In this document: positions 44,307 to 52,094 of the stretch, piece after piece | How the letters are laid out: every line of letters begins with the position of its first letter | Position numbering within the stretch: position 1 is the first letter of the stretch | Source: Halobacteriovoraceae bacterium | GTDB taxonomy: Bacteria > Bdellovibrionota > Bacteriovoracia > Bacteriovoracales > Bacteriovoracaceae | Direction of reading: 5' to 3' | Assembly: GCA_002712005.1 (NCBI GenBank) | Contig: PASP01000018.1 | Coordinates: 1-64,000, forward strand | DNA length: 64,000 nucleotides | Translations under genes and position numbers: made by a program | The notes under the pieces: generated by a model | Databases searched by the model: none | Seen by the model: only the letters and a program-made list of their open reading frames with translations | Told to the model about the DNA's origin: nothing

Positions 44307-45923
44307 TTAAAAGGAATATCTGACTTCAGCACCCATATATAATTTGGAAAATGAGTAATTTGCGTCATCTTTTGACATATTTCTCATAAAATCACCAAAA
44401 ACTCCCACTCTCCAATGCTGCTTTATTCTTTTCAGCATTTTAGCTCCGAAGGAGAAGGTCTTTTCCACTCCTCTCGTTTCACTCTGCGCTTTTGTGTCCA
44501 AAAGATTGAGAGAAATATTTAAATTGAGATCCATATTCCATACAAGTCGAGGAATCAAATAGTCTGCTCTAAGAAAGAGCGAGTCTGTGGCATAGAACTC
44601 TTCATTAGGGCGATAGAGATCGGCTTGCATCATCCCAATAATGACGTGGCCATTACTTCTAATATACATCTGATCTAAGTAAAGAGAGCGAGTGGAACCT
44701 GAAATAAGCTCTGAGAAACTCTTTAACTCTCGCAGTTTGATTTTTATAGTCGTTTCCCCTTGAGGAATGAAGCGGTAACGAAGACCTAAAATATAGGTTT
44801 CTGTAGCTCCAAAGAAGTCTTTCTTACCTACAGCATTCTTATCTCTGGCCGTATACGTATATTCATATTCATATAAGAGTGATGAGATTTTCTTATTCCA
44901 ATTAAACTCATAAGCTCCTCTCAATGCAGGAGCAATAGTATATCCATCATTTTGAAATACTGCAGGGTTATTATCATTTAAGTAATTTTCATTTCTTACC
45001 CGAATTTCTGGAGAAAAAACAAATCTTCGAAATCCTAAAAATCTCTTCGAGAGAAAGAGCTCTGAATTCATGATAAGTGAAGAGTCACCCGTGTTTTCAT
45101 TTGTCTGTGTTGGAGAATCTGACTCTTGATTAACATTGGAATCGAAAGCTATATCTTGAGTAAAGGTTAAGGTCGTATTTTTACGACTTAGCATTTTACC
45201 ATTCATAAGAAGTAAGGGATGCATTCCATGCTTTAAAAGGATTTCATCATACTTTGCTCTCACCTCTTCTGATAAAGTAGAGTCATCATCTAATTCGATA
45301 GATCTTCTTAATAATGGAGAAACATAATCTTCAATATAGTTTTGAACATAGAGCTTATCTTTAATATTTTCATAGATAAGCTCACCAAGCTTAAAGTAGG
45401 CCAACTGTTTCATATCTACCGTTGAGCGATCATCTTTAATAATTTTAAGATAATTCTTTTTAACAGATTCTTTATCTTCTAAAAGTTCTGAAATGTAGGC
45501 AATATAATATAGAGAAACATCTGTTTTATACCCTTTATCATAAGTTATTTGGAAGGCCTTTTTGGCCAAACGTAATTCATTAATCGCGTAGAGGGACTGG
45601 GCATATTCATAAAAGAGATCCACATTCCTATAACCTTGAGATATTGAGCGTTTAAAGAAAACAACAGCTTCATCATGGCGTTGTAAACTCTTTAGACAAA
45701 GACCAATTAGGTAATTTCTCTCGGCCTCGATACGATTATCTTTAGCTATACTCAAAAGCTCATCAATGGCCTGCTGATACTCACCTACTTTATAAAGCTG
45801 ATAGAAACGAGTGAAGTGTTTAGAATTTAATTTGATATGAGATTGAGAAGATTTTGCTAACCAAGGTCCTGAAAAACTGGAGAAGAATGAAAAGAGAGCG
45901 AAAATCAAGAAACGACTTCTCAT
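44307..45923 (-). CDS. TPR protein with C-terminal outer-membrane beta-barrel, putative
   Basis: A 538-residue exported protein: signal peptide (about residues 1-24), TPR-like helical repeats (residues 30-220; for example YLIGLCLKSLQRHDEAVVFFKRSI), then about 250 residues of alternating strands with aromatic residues that end in YMGAEVRYSF, a typical barrel end with terminal Phe. Probably an outer-membrane protein with periplasmic TPRs. Lies between FecR and FHA genes. No named family. Confidence 0.78.
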   Translation of the reverse strand: MRSRFLIFALFSFFSSFSGPWLAKSSQSHIKLNSKHFTRFYQLYKVGEYQQAIDELLSIAKDNRIEAERNYLIGLCLKSLQRHDEAVVFFKRSISQGYRNVDLFYEYAQSLYAINELRLAKKAFQITYDKGYKTDVSLYYIAYISELLEDKESVKKNYLKIIKDDRSTVDMKQLAYFKLGELIYENIKDKLYVQNYIEDYVSPLLRRSIELDDDSTLSEEVRAKYDEILLKHGMHPLLLMNGKMLSRKNTTLTFTQDIAFDSNVNQESDSPTQTNENTGDSSLIMNSELFLSKRFLGFRRFVFSPEIRVRNENYLNDNNPAVFQNDGYTIAPALRGAYEFNWNKKISSLLYEYEYTYTARDKNAVGKKDFFGATETYILGLRYRFIPQGETTIKIKLRELKSFSELISGSTRSLYLDQMYIRSNGHVIIGMMQADLYRPNEEFYATDSLFLRADYLIPRLVWNMDLNLNISLNLLDTKAQSETRGVEKTFSFGAKMLKRIKQHWRVGVFGDFMRNMSKDDANYSFSKLYMGAEVRYSF

Positions 45924-46036
45924 GTATTTAAATCCTTAAAATCTTTTAACTTTTGACCTTCTCATCATATCAAAAATTAAAAATTCCAAGGGGTTTAGGC
46001 AATTTATATACCTTCTTACCTATTACCTGAGCTAAT

Positions 46037-47455
46037 CTATCGCCTAACGTTTATTCTGACCTTCCGTCTTTGAATCTCTCTAGTTCTCTTATCTAAAATA
46101 TCAGTATTGTCATTATAGCGAATAACGGTTTCTTTCTTATAATCATTAAAATCAATTGCAGTCCCTATATCCTTAGTGGTTTGGTTTTCGTAAGAAAGAT
46201 CACGAGTGGGAGCATTATTATGAAATCCATTTTGATTGATATTCTTTACGATATTTGCCTTAGGATTTCCTCCTACACTTGCAGGTGCGCGCGTCCCTCC
46301 AGACTTCACGAGCTGACCATTATCTGAAAGCTTCGTTCCTTCAGGGGGTAGATAATCTCCGGAAACGGGGTCAATCGTTCCCACTTCTGGCCCTGGCACA
46401 TAAACACCGGTAGTAGCATCAAAGGCATTTCCCTTTTCAGGTGGAATATAGAGGGCCGTTTCAGCATCTATATAACCACCAGCAGGAGGTGCATAAGCTC
46501 CAGTCGTTGTATCAACCATTCCCTCTGGGGGAATATCCGTTTGAACATCTTCAAAATAGGAATTATCAAGACTATCCCTTTGAAGATCACTCTTGTTAAT
46601 TCCAAGCTTTTTCTCAGCAACATTTTGAATGATATTTTCTTTCTTTGTCGCTACTTTCTTTGCGTTGAGACCAGGTGGCACAGTTGAGCGTACAACCTTC
46701 TTCTTATCTTTTTTCTTGGAATCTTTCTTTCCTTGAGAAACTTCATCTTTTCCTCTTAGCACTTCCAATTGAGCAGGAGAAATTTTCACAGGTAGAGTGA
46801 CTCTATTTTGACCAGGCATGGAGCCTGAGAACTGCCCCCTTCTCACCATCACAGCTTCATCACTATTAAGTCGCGACTCAAGAGAGTTTTGATCAAGATA
46901 CTTTACGCTATCTTGAATTTTGGCCATGGCCACAGCTCCTTCAAAAGTTAAAAGAGAAGTGACCGTATTCTTTGGATTATAAATCACTTGAAAATCAGTT
47001 CCTCTAACTCCCATAGCGGCTGTCTTCGTTTTAATGAAGAGCTTTGAAGTATCTGAGCGATTGATATTCATGCGGTCTTTTGTAACCTTTGATCTAATTT
47101 GACCTTTTAAGAGATCAATCATGCCCGCTTTTTCTTTGGTGAAAGATTTGATTTCAATAGTTGAATTTGGAGAAACCATCATTTGAGACTTATCAAAGAA
47201 GAGAAGCTTTAAGAAGGCACCACTATCACAAGTTACTTTGGCTCCCTCATGAACATTATCCCCTCTTTTTAATACTCTTTTTAAAGTCTTTCCTTCTTGA
47301 TTCACAAAAGATTCAAAGACCTTTCCCTTGAGGATAATCGCTTTGGCCACCTCTTTAGCGGCATGAGTTGCCTGACTTAGACCAAAACTAATGAATCCTA
47401 TCATTAAGAAGGTAAGCCATTTTTGAGAAATATTTCTTAGATAATCGTTACTCAT
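46037..47455 (-). CDS. FecR-domain exported protein
   Basis: From ATG 47455 (AGGATA upstream) the protein has a signal peptide (cleaved near THAAKEV), a FecR domain (GKVFESF...RVLKRGDNVHEGAKVTC...GVRGTDFQV) and a C-terminal region with five short proline-glycine repeats. The domain occurs in FecR sigma regulators but also in structural surface proteins; no FecI/FecA gene is near, so a structural role is more likely. Heads the FecR-TPR barrel-FHA set. The frame is open to 47482, but a sigma-28 -10 lies just above that. Confidence 0.82.
   Translation of the reverse strand: MSNDYLRNISQKWLTFLMIGFISFGLSQATHAAKEVAKAIILKGKVFESFVNQEGKTLKRVLKRGDNVHEGAKVTCDSGAFLKLLFFDKSQMMVSPNSTIEIKSFTKEKAGMIDLLKGQIRSKVTKDRMNINRSDTSKLFIKTKTAAMGVRGTDFQVIYNPKNTVTSLLTFEGAVAMAKIQDSVKYLDQNSLESRLNSDEAVMVRRGQFSGSMPGQNRVTLPVKISPAQLEVLRGKDEVSQGKKDSKKKDKKKVVRSTVPPGLNAKKVATKKENIIQNVAEKKLGINKSDLQRDSLDNSYFEDVQTDIPPEGMVDTTTGAYAPPAGGYIDAETALYIPPEKGNAFDATTGVYVPGPEVGTIDPVSGDYLPPEGTKLSDNGQLVKSGGTRAPASVGGNPKANIVKNINQNGFHNNAPTRDLSYENQTTKDIGTAIDFNDYKKETVIRYNDNTDILDKRTREIQRRKVRINVRR
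46307..46531 (-). repeat. Five degenerate 14-16-residue repeats in the FecR protein
   Basis: Five units follow the pattern PP-x-G-x-(hydrophobic)-D-xx-TG-x-Y-(hydrophobic): PPEGMVDTTTGAYA, PPAGGYIDAETALYI, PPEKGNAFDATTGVYV, PGPEVGTIDPVSGDYL and PPEGTKLSDNGQLV. They lie after the FecR domain and a lysine-rich linker. Confidence 0.8.
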
Positions 47456-47485
47456 AAGTATCCTAAGCCGTTGTCTTCTCATACC

Positions 47486-47493
47486 TTATCGGC
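47486..47493 (-). promoter_or_regulatory. Sigma-28 -10 octamer upstream of the FecR gene
   Basis: GCCGATAA on the minus strand, 8 of 8 to the FliA -10 consensus, about 30 bases before ATG 47455. The -35 position reads TTATATAA and matches poorly (3 of 8), so activity is uncertain. Confidence 0.35.
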
Positions 47494-47586
47494 AGTTTTA
47501 CGCCTTATATAAATTCATTTTAATGGGCCCGCGCACCTAACGAAAATATCATCTAAATATCAACAGTTAGCGGGGCCAAATTTGAG

Positions 47587-47601
47587 AAATGTGTCACATT
47601 T
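47587..47601. promoter_or_regulatory. Palindrome in the FecR / response-regulator divergent region
   Basis: AAATGTGTCACATTT is a perfect 15-base palindrome with 7-base arms. It lies between the two divergent genes, about 65 bases upstream of the response-regulator promoter. It could bind a regulator. Confidence 0.4.
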
Positions 47602-47666
47602 TTGGGGCAAAATAGGTCAATTTAAATGAAATCTGTAGCGATAGAGTGAAGCTAAGTTAGTTTTTC

Positions 47667-47694
47667 TTGAAAAAGATTAAATGGGATTTAAAAT
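47667..47694 (+). promoter_or_regulatory. Sigma-70-like promoter of the response-regulator gene
   Basis: TTGAAA (5 of 6) and TAAAAT (5 of 6) with 16 bases between; start near 47701, leader about 23 bases with AAGGTGAG before the ATG. Confidence 0.6.
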
Positions 47695-47723
47695 AAGATG
47701 AATCAATTAATAAGGTGAGATGA

Positions 47724-48113
47724 ATGAAGCAGATACTAATTGTTGACGACGAATCCGATGTGGGAGAAACCATTCAAGGAATTATTGAAAGCTATAGTGA
47801 AAACGATGGAGACTACCAATCTAAATTTGTCACTTCTGCAAAACAAGCCCAGGATCTTCTCAAGACAGAAAAGTTTGATCTTGTTATAACTGATTTACTT
47901 ATGCCAGAGACCAATGGCATTGAGTTAACGGACTTTATTCATCGCAACCATCCTCATATTAAAATTCTTGCTTGTTCCGGTGGTGGCCAATCAGGTCCTC
48001 TTGTAGCAGGAATGGCGCTAGATCAGGCTTTGGAAGAAGGCGCTGACAATGCAATACTCAAGCCTTTTAGTCCAGAAGAGTTAATGACTAAAATTGCTAA
48101 CCTCCTAAAATAA
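47724..48113 (+). CDS. Single-domain response regulator
   Basis: A 129-residue receiver domain alone, CheY-like. Acidic pocket D8 and D9, phospho-acceptor D57 (VITDLLMPE), S85 in ILACSGGG and K113 in ILKPFSP are all in place. No output domain; the signal must be passed by protein contact. Its histidine kinase is not in the window. Divergent from the FecR operon. Confidence 0.93.
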   Translation: MKQILIVDDESDVGETIQGIIESYSENDGDYQSKFVTSAKQAQDLLKTEKFDLVITDLLMPETNGIELTDFIHRNHPHIKILACSGGGQSGPLVAGMALDQALEEGADNAILKPFSPEELMTKIANLLK

Positions 48114-48169
48114 CTCCTTAAACCAAGGCCAGACACCATCTTTGCCTTATTTATTTAGATCTTTCCTTT

Positions 48170-48178
48170 TGCTATAAT
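48170..48178 (+). promoter_or_regulatory. Extended -10 promoter of the CBS-domain gene
   Basis: TGCTATAAT combines a perfect -10 with the TGn extension, 20 bases before the ATG at 48198, giving a leader of about 13 bases with AAGGAG. No good -35 is present, as expected for this promoter type. Confidence 0.55.
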
Positions 48179-48197
48179 TCGCATAAGGAGTATTTGC

Positions 48198-48842
48198 ATG
48201 GGTCTATTAATTGCAAAGAACGGTAAAATTAGAGATCTAAGCCTTCCCAATCAGGGAAAGGTAAGAAACTCTACCAAAAATATCAATGCTCTTCACAATG
48301 AAGCAAATGTAATAGAAGACAATCGCCAAGAAACTCCCTTTGAAGATGTCCTCAAAAAACAAAAAGAAAAGAACCATCTTCCCCAAAAATTAAGTTCGGG
48401 AATTAAAAGCTATCAGAAACAGAAAACGGATCACGATCACCATCATTCTTCTTGGAAACACCTAACCGCTAAAGACATAGGGTCCAAACCCGTTATTTCG
48501 ATTGGACCCACGGCGACTGTACAAGAGGCCTTATCATTAATGAATAAGTATCAAATTCATCACTTGGTTATTCTTGATCAGGATAAAGGACTTAAGGGGA
48601 TTGTTTCTGATCGTGCCCTTCTAAATAAGCGCTCGAGTGATCCCGTTCTTAATCATGCCGAACTAGAGGTCATCATTACAAAAGAAAGTACAGATATAAA
48701 AATATTGGCCACTTTAATGCTAGAGAAGGACATCTCTGCCCTTCCCTTCATCGATCAAAATGATAAAGTTTCTGGAATCATTACTAAGACTGACATCCTA
48801 GACTACTTAGTCCATGCCCTTCCTTTTCAAACCTATGTTTAA
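48198..48842 (+). CDS. CBS-domain protein
   Basis: A 214-residue protein with a charged N-terminal region of about 90 residues (including a His-rich DHDHHHSSW) and two CBS domains at about 93-210 (IGPTATVQEALSLMNKYQIHH..., TLMLEKDISALPFIDQNDK). A CBS pair usually binds adenine nucleotides. Partner unknown. Its stop overlaps the convergent fliA gene by four bases. Confidence 0.88.
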   Translation: MGLLIAKNGKIRDLSLPNQGKVRNSTKNINALHNEANVIEDNRQETPFEDVLKKQKEKNHLPQKLSSGIKSYQKQKTDHDHHHSSWKHLTAKDIGSKPVISIGPTATVQEALSLMNKYQIHHLVILDQDKGLKGIVSDRALLNKRSSDPVLNHAELEVIITKESTDIKILATLMLEKDISALPFIDQNDKVSGIITKTDILDYLVHALPFQTYV

Positions 48843-49603
48843 GCTGCATCGACTGATGACTTATCTACTCTCTTGCGAAGGCGAGCAACAGAGGATTGAT
48901 GAAGTTGACTTACACGACTCTCCGTCACCTCTAAGCTTTGACTAATTTCACGCATTGTTTTTTCTTCGAAGTAATACATACTTAAAACTTTACCTTCATT
49001 TTCAGGCAAGGAATCAATTTTATCTCGAATATGCTCTCTTATATTATTCTTAGCTGCTGTTTCAAAAGGATCAATATTTGGACTTTCATCTGTAAGCGCA
49101 TTTTGTAGCCCTGGTACTTGATTTTGTGAATTATCCCCAGGGATAAGACTAAAGGTTTGAACAGGCTGGATTCTTTGCATCAATTTGAAAAAGTCCCCTT
49201 TTTCCATATTCATCGCCTTACAGACTTCTTGATCAGTAGCATCTCGACCTAACGAAATCTTAAGCTCATTACTCACTCTTTCAACAGACTTAATTTTGTC
49301 TCGAGTAGCTCGACTTGCCCAATCGAGGGCCCTTAATTCATCTAGAATTTGACCTCTTATTCTATACTCAGCATAAGTCTTAAATTTCACTTCTTGGGAG
49401 GGGTCATATTTCTCAATAGCATCAATAAGACCAATCATCCCACAACTAATAAGATCATCTAATTCGTAATTTGAGGGAAGCTTCATGTAAATCTTCTTAG
49501 CAATAATCTTAACTACATTTACATAAGATAGAACGATTTTCTCTTTATCCTTTCGACTCAACTTACCCGGCGCAAACTCAAGAACTTTAGCATCTGAACT
49601 CAT
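48839..49603 (-). CDS. fliA: FliA-type sigma-28 RNA polymerase sigma factor
   Basis: A 254-residue sigma-70 family protein of the FliA/SigD class: region 2 (ELDDLISCGMIGLIDAIEKYDP, EVKFKTYAEYRIRGQILDELRALDWASRATR), region 3, and region 4 (FEEKTMREISQSLEVTESRVSQLHQSSVARLRKRV). ATG 49603 has GAGGAG seven bases upstream and is preferred over 49639. In motile bacteria it drives late flagellar and chemotaxis genes. No flagellar gene is close by. Confidence 0.93.
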   Translation of the reverse strand: MSSDAKVLEFAPGKLSRKDKEKIVLSYVNVVKIIAKKIYMKLPSNYELDDLISCGMIGLIDAIEKYDPSQEVKFKTYAEYRIRGQILDELRALDWASRATRDKIKSVERVSNELKISLGRDATDQEVCKAMNMEKGDFFKLMQRIQPVQTFSLIPGDNSQNQVPGLQNALTDESPNIDPFETAAKNNIREHIRDKIDSLPENEGKVLSMYYFEEKTMREISQSLEVTESRVSQLHQSSVARLRKRVDKSSVDAA

Positions 49604-49974
49604 GAACATTCTCCTCAATCGTAGACTTCGTTTTCCCATGGCCTAAAAAGCTTATGGAAAATCAGTATCTTTTACTCTTACTGCCCATTATAAATTGCAA
49701 ACCAAAATTGCCCGAGAATTTTTATCCACTTTACCCATTTTCAGTATCTTGTCATAAGTTGCTTTTCTATTCTCTAGTCCTTAAGGGGCAAATGCCAAAA
49801 CATGTGGGCAAATTTCTGACTCATCATGAATAGAATTGGCCCATTCTCAAACGGATTTTAGTTTCTAAAGTCAAGAAAACTTAACGAGATTTGAGACTAA
49901 AAATCCGATTAATCACTAAGATTTATAGATTACCTTACCGACATAGTAAGAAGTTAAGTCAATAACAGAAATTT
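49604..49974. other. Divergent intergenic region, fliA / ankyrin protein
   Basis: A 371-base gap. On the minus strand TATAAT (49691-49686) is a likely -10 for fliA, with no good -35; GCAATTT occurs twice just upstream. GGGCAAAT is repeated near 49788 and 49807. A long inverted repeat is described separately. No small gene seen. Confidence 0.5.
49852..49907. repeat. Long inverted repeat upstream of the ankyrin gene
   Basis: CGGATTTTAGT (49852-49862) and ACTAAAAATCCG (49896-49907) are complementary apart from one extra base, with a further GTTTC/GAGAC near-match inside and a nested AAGT/ACTT. It lies 68 bases before ATG 49975 and could be a leader stem or part of a minus-strand transcript end. 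Confidence 0.5.
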
Positions 49975-51519
49975 ATGAAAGAAGTTACAAGTATTCTCCT
50001 ATTTACTCTAGATCCTAGTCTTCCACAAAAAATTAGTGAAAGAACAGGAATAGATCCATCAAAAATAAGTTTGTGTCGAGAGCTCAAATCCGCATTTGAT
50101 CTCTTAGCTGAAAGAAATTTTGATGCTCTTATCTTTGAGAGCTATAACCAAAGAGATGGGCAGTACATAGGTCTTAATGAAACCGACTTGGACTTACTTC
50201 TTTACTATGCCCATAGCGAAGACTCGATAAATCGCTTCATGAAGTTTGTCCCAATAGACCCTATTCATTCAAGCGAGTCTGGGCCACAAAATAAATCTTT
50301 CGCCGAAGAGCTCTATCCTAAACTCTACGAGCGCTACCTCCTCCTATTACCGGGTATAGCCTTAAATCAATTAGTCTATAATTCGCTCTTTTTGAGTGAA
50401 GAAAAGAAAATCCTCTTTGATCTTATCAATACCCTTGATTCCGCTTGTGACCAAATCGATGGAGAACAAGAAAATCACTTCTCCTCAGATTCTAACTCTT
50501 CAGAGGATTTAACCACAGTAAAAGGTCAGTATCCCACAAATGATGAAAATATAAGAATCAGTGGTCAAAAAGAAGAAATCAAAGATTCGGCTCATTGGAT
50601 TCAAGACCCTGACGGCTCCTCAAAGCAGCATCAAAAAGACGAAGTGCAAATCGTTAGTGGCCTTTCTGAAGATCTCCAAAGTCATGATGATATCTATGTT
50701 ATAGAAGGTGCCGCAAAAGAAAGTGAGGAGCACTTTAAAATAGCAGGAAATTCAGAAGAGAGTGAAGAACTCTATAAAATAAAGGGAAGCTCTGAAGACG
50801 AAAGTCTCTCTGAGAAAAATCAAAAGACAATCCTAAAAGGAAATGGAGAAAAGATCACAGAAGGGATCATGAAAGTGAAATCTCTAGGAAATACAAATGA
50901 CTCTCACGCTTTTGAATTTAACGGGATAAAGAGCTTAAACTCCAAATCAAAACCTACAACACCAGTATTAGATGAGAGCTGGGAAGAATCCGGTGACATC
51001 AATCACAGAAACGCTCAAGGCCAAACTCCTGTCATGCTCTATAGCTACAAGGGTGATAAAGATAAAGTGATGGAACTTATTGATAAAGGAGCGGATACAT
51101 CTTTGAAATGTAAAAGGGGCTTTACACTCTTACATTACGCTTGCTCTCATAAGAATAATTTATCTCTAGTTGAATATCTTGTTCAAGTTGATAAATTAAA
51201 AGTCACTGCTCGAAACTCTGATGGATTTGACTCTCTCGCCATGGCGATTCAAAGTGATTCCTCAGAAATTGTAAAATGGCTCATTTCTCAAGGGGCAAGA
51301 ACCAACTCAAAAATTAAAGGCCTTCCCCTTCTCCACTATGCAGCTCAACATAATAGTTTTAAAAGCTTTCTCGTTCTTCTTTCGACCGGTGTAGAATTGA
51401 AAACAAGAAGTAGAGAGGGACTTACAGCAGAACAATTTTGTAAAAGAAAGAGGAAACTGCCCTTTGTAAAAGCTCTTAAAGCATATGAGAAGCTTAACCA
51501 TATTAAAAAAGCTGCTTAA
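49975..51519 (+). CDS. Protein with short repeat linker and C-terminal ankyrin repeats
   Basis: A 514-residue cytoplasmic protein. Residues 1-95 look like a degenerate receiver-type fold (ILLFTLDPSLPQKI...FDALIFESYN) without a certain phospho site. Residues 181-305 hold about eight copies of a short (V/I)x(I/V)xG..E(E/D) repeat in an acidic region. Residues 335-490 are four to five ankyrin repeats (for example NAQGQTPVMLYSYKGDKDKV, RGFTLLHYACSHKN, LPLLHYAAQHN). Function probably protein binding. No clear Shine-Dalgarno. Confidence 0.8.
   Translation: MKEVTSILLFTLDPSLPQKISERTGIDPSKISLCRELKSAFDLLAERNFDALIFESYNQRDGQYIGLNETDLDLLLYYAHSEDSINRFMKFVPIDPIHSSESGPQNKSFAEELYPKLYERYLLLLPGIALNQLVYNSLFLSEEKKILFDLINTLDSACDQIDGEQENHFSSDSNSSEDLTTVKGQYPTNDENIRISGQKEEIKDSAHWIQDPDGSSKQHQKDEVQIVSGLSEDLQSHDDIYVIEGAAKESEEHFKIAGNSEESEELYKIKGSSEDESLSEKNQKTILKGNGEKITEGIMKVKSLGNTNDSHAFEFNGIKSLNSKSKPTTPVLDESWEESGDINHRNAQGQTPVMLYSYKGDKDKVMELIDKGADTSLKCKRGFTLLHYACSHKNNLSLVEYLVQVDKLKVTARNSDGFDSLAMAIQSDSSEIVKWLISQGARTNSKIKGLPLLHYAAQHNSFKSFLVLLSTGVELKTRSREGLTAEQFCKRKRKLPFVKALKAYEKLNHIKKAA
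50515..50889 (+). repeat. Short (V/I)x(I/V)xG repeats in the ankyrin protein
   Basis: Units include IRISGQKEE, VQIVSGLSED, YVIEGAAKES, FKIAGNSEES, YKIKGSSEDE and TILKGNGEK, spaced 13-17 residues apart (about residues 181-305). The DNA is too diverged to be a recent duplication. Confidence 0.65.
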
Positions 51520-51598
51520 GCCACTCGCCTTTTCTAGGCCGTCTAGGTATTTCAACTCCACTAATTCCTGACTTTTCCTTTTTTCATTCTCTAATCCT

Positions 51599-51627
51599 TT
51601 AACACTTCCCATTTATTCAGTTAATAT
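51599..51627 (+). promoter_or_regulatory. Sigma-70-like promoter of gloA
   Basis: TTAACA (5 of 6) and TAATAT (4 of 6) with 17 bases between, 28 bases before the gloA ATG. The SD is GAGGAG. Confidence 0.5.
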
Positions 51628-51654
51628 AGGAGGGCACGAGATTGAGGAGTTATT

Positions 51655-52074
51655 ATGAAATTTTTGCACACAATGTTTAGAGTTAAAGATCTTGAAAAGT
51701 CTCTAGACTTTTATATTAATAAACTTGGTTTGGTTGAAACAAGAAGACTTGAAGTCCCAGAGGGAAAGTTTACCCTTATCTATTTGGCCACTGAAGAAGG
51801 AGCTCCTGAAGTGGAACTCACTTATAATTGGGATTCTGAAGAAGATTATTCTCAAGGACGCTTCTTTGGTCATATTGCATTCGAAGTAGAAAATATTTAT
51901 GAAAAATGTTCTTCACTTGAAAAGTCTGGCATAACCATTAACCGTCCTCCTAGAGATGGATATATGGCCTTTATAAAGTCTCCTGATGGCCACTCTATTG
52001 AGCTCCTTCAAAAAGGAAAAGCTTTAGAGCCTCATTCTGACTGGAAAGATAGAGAAAGTATTGGTTCTTGGTAA
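51655..52074 (+). CDS. gloA: Lactoylglutathione lyase (glyoxalase I)
   Basis: A 139-residue vicinal oxygen chelate enzyme that turns the methylglyoxal-glutathione adduct into lactoylglutathione. The four metal ligands are visible: H5 (FLHTM), E54 (EVELTYN), H73 (FGHIAFEV) and E116 (HSIELLQ). [24 protein letters not shown] is typical of GloA. Two plus-strand genes follow within 1.7 kb. Confidence 0.93.
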   Translation: MKFLHTMFRVKDLEKSLDFYINKLGLVETRRLEVPEGKFTLIYLATEEGAPEVELTYNWDSEEDYSQGRFFGHIAFEVENIYEKCSSLEKSGITINRPPRDGYMAFIKSPDGHSIELLQKGKALEPHSDWKDRESIGSW

Positions 52075-52094
52075 TATTCATATAAGGTACTTCC

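Noticed and set aside
43220-45923. A single cotranscribed FecR-TPR-FHA operon
   Set aside because: Not rejected entirely, but the strong separate promoter before the FHA gene and the 113-base gap before the TPR gene mean one transcript cannot be assumed.
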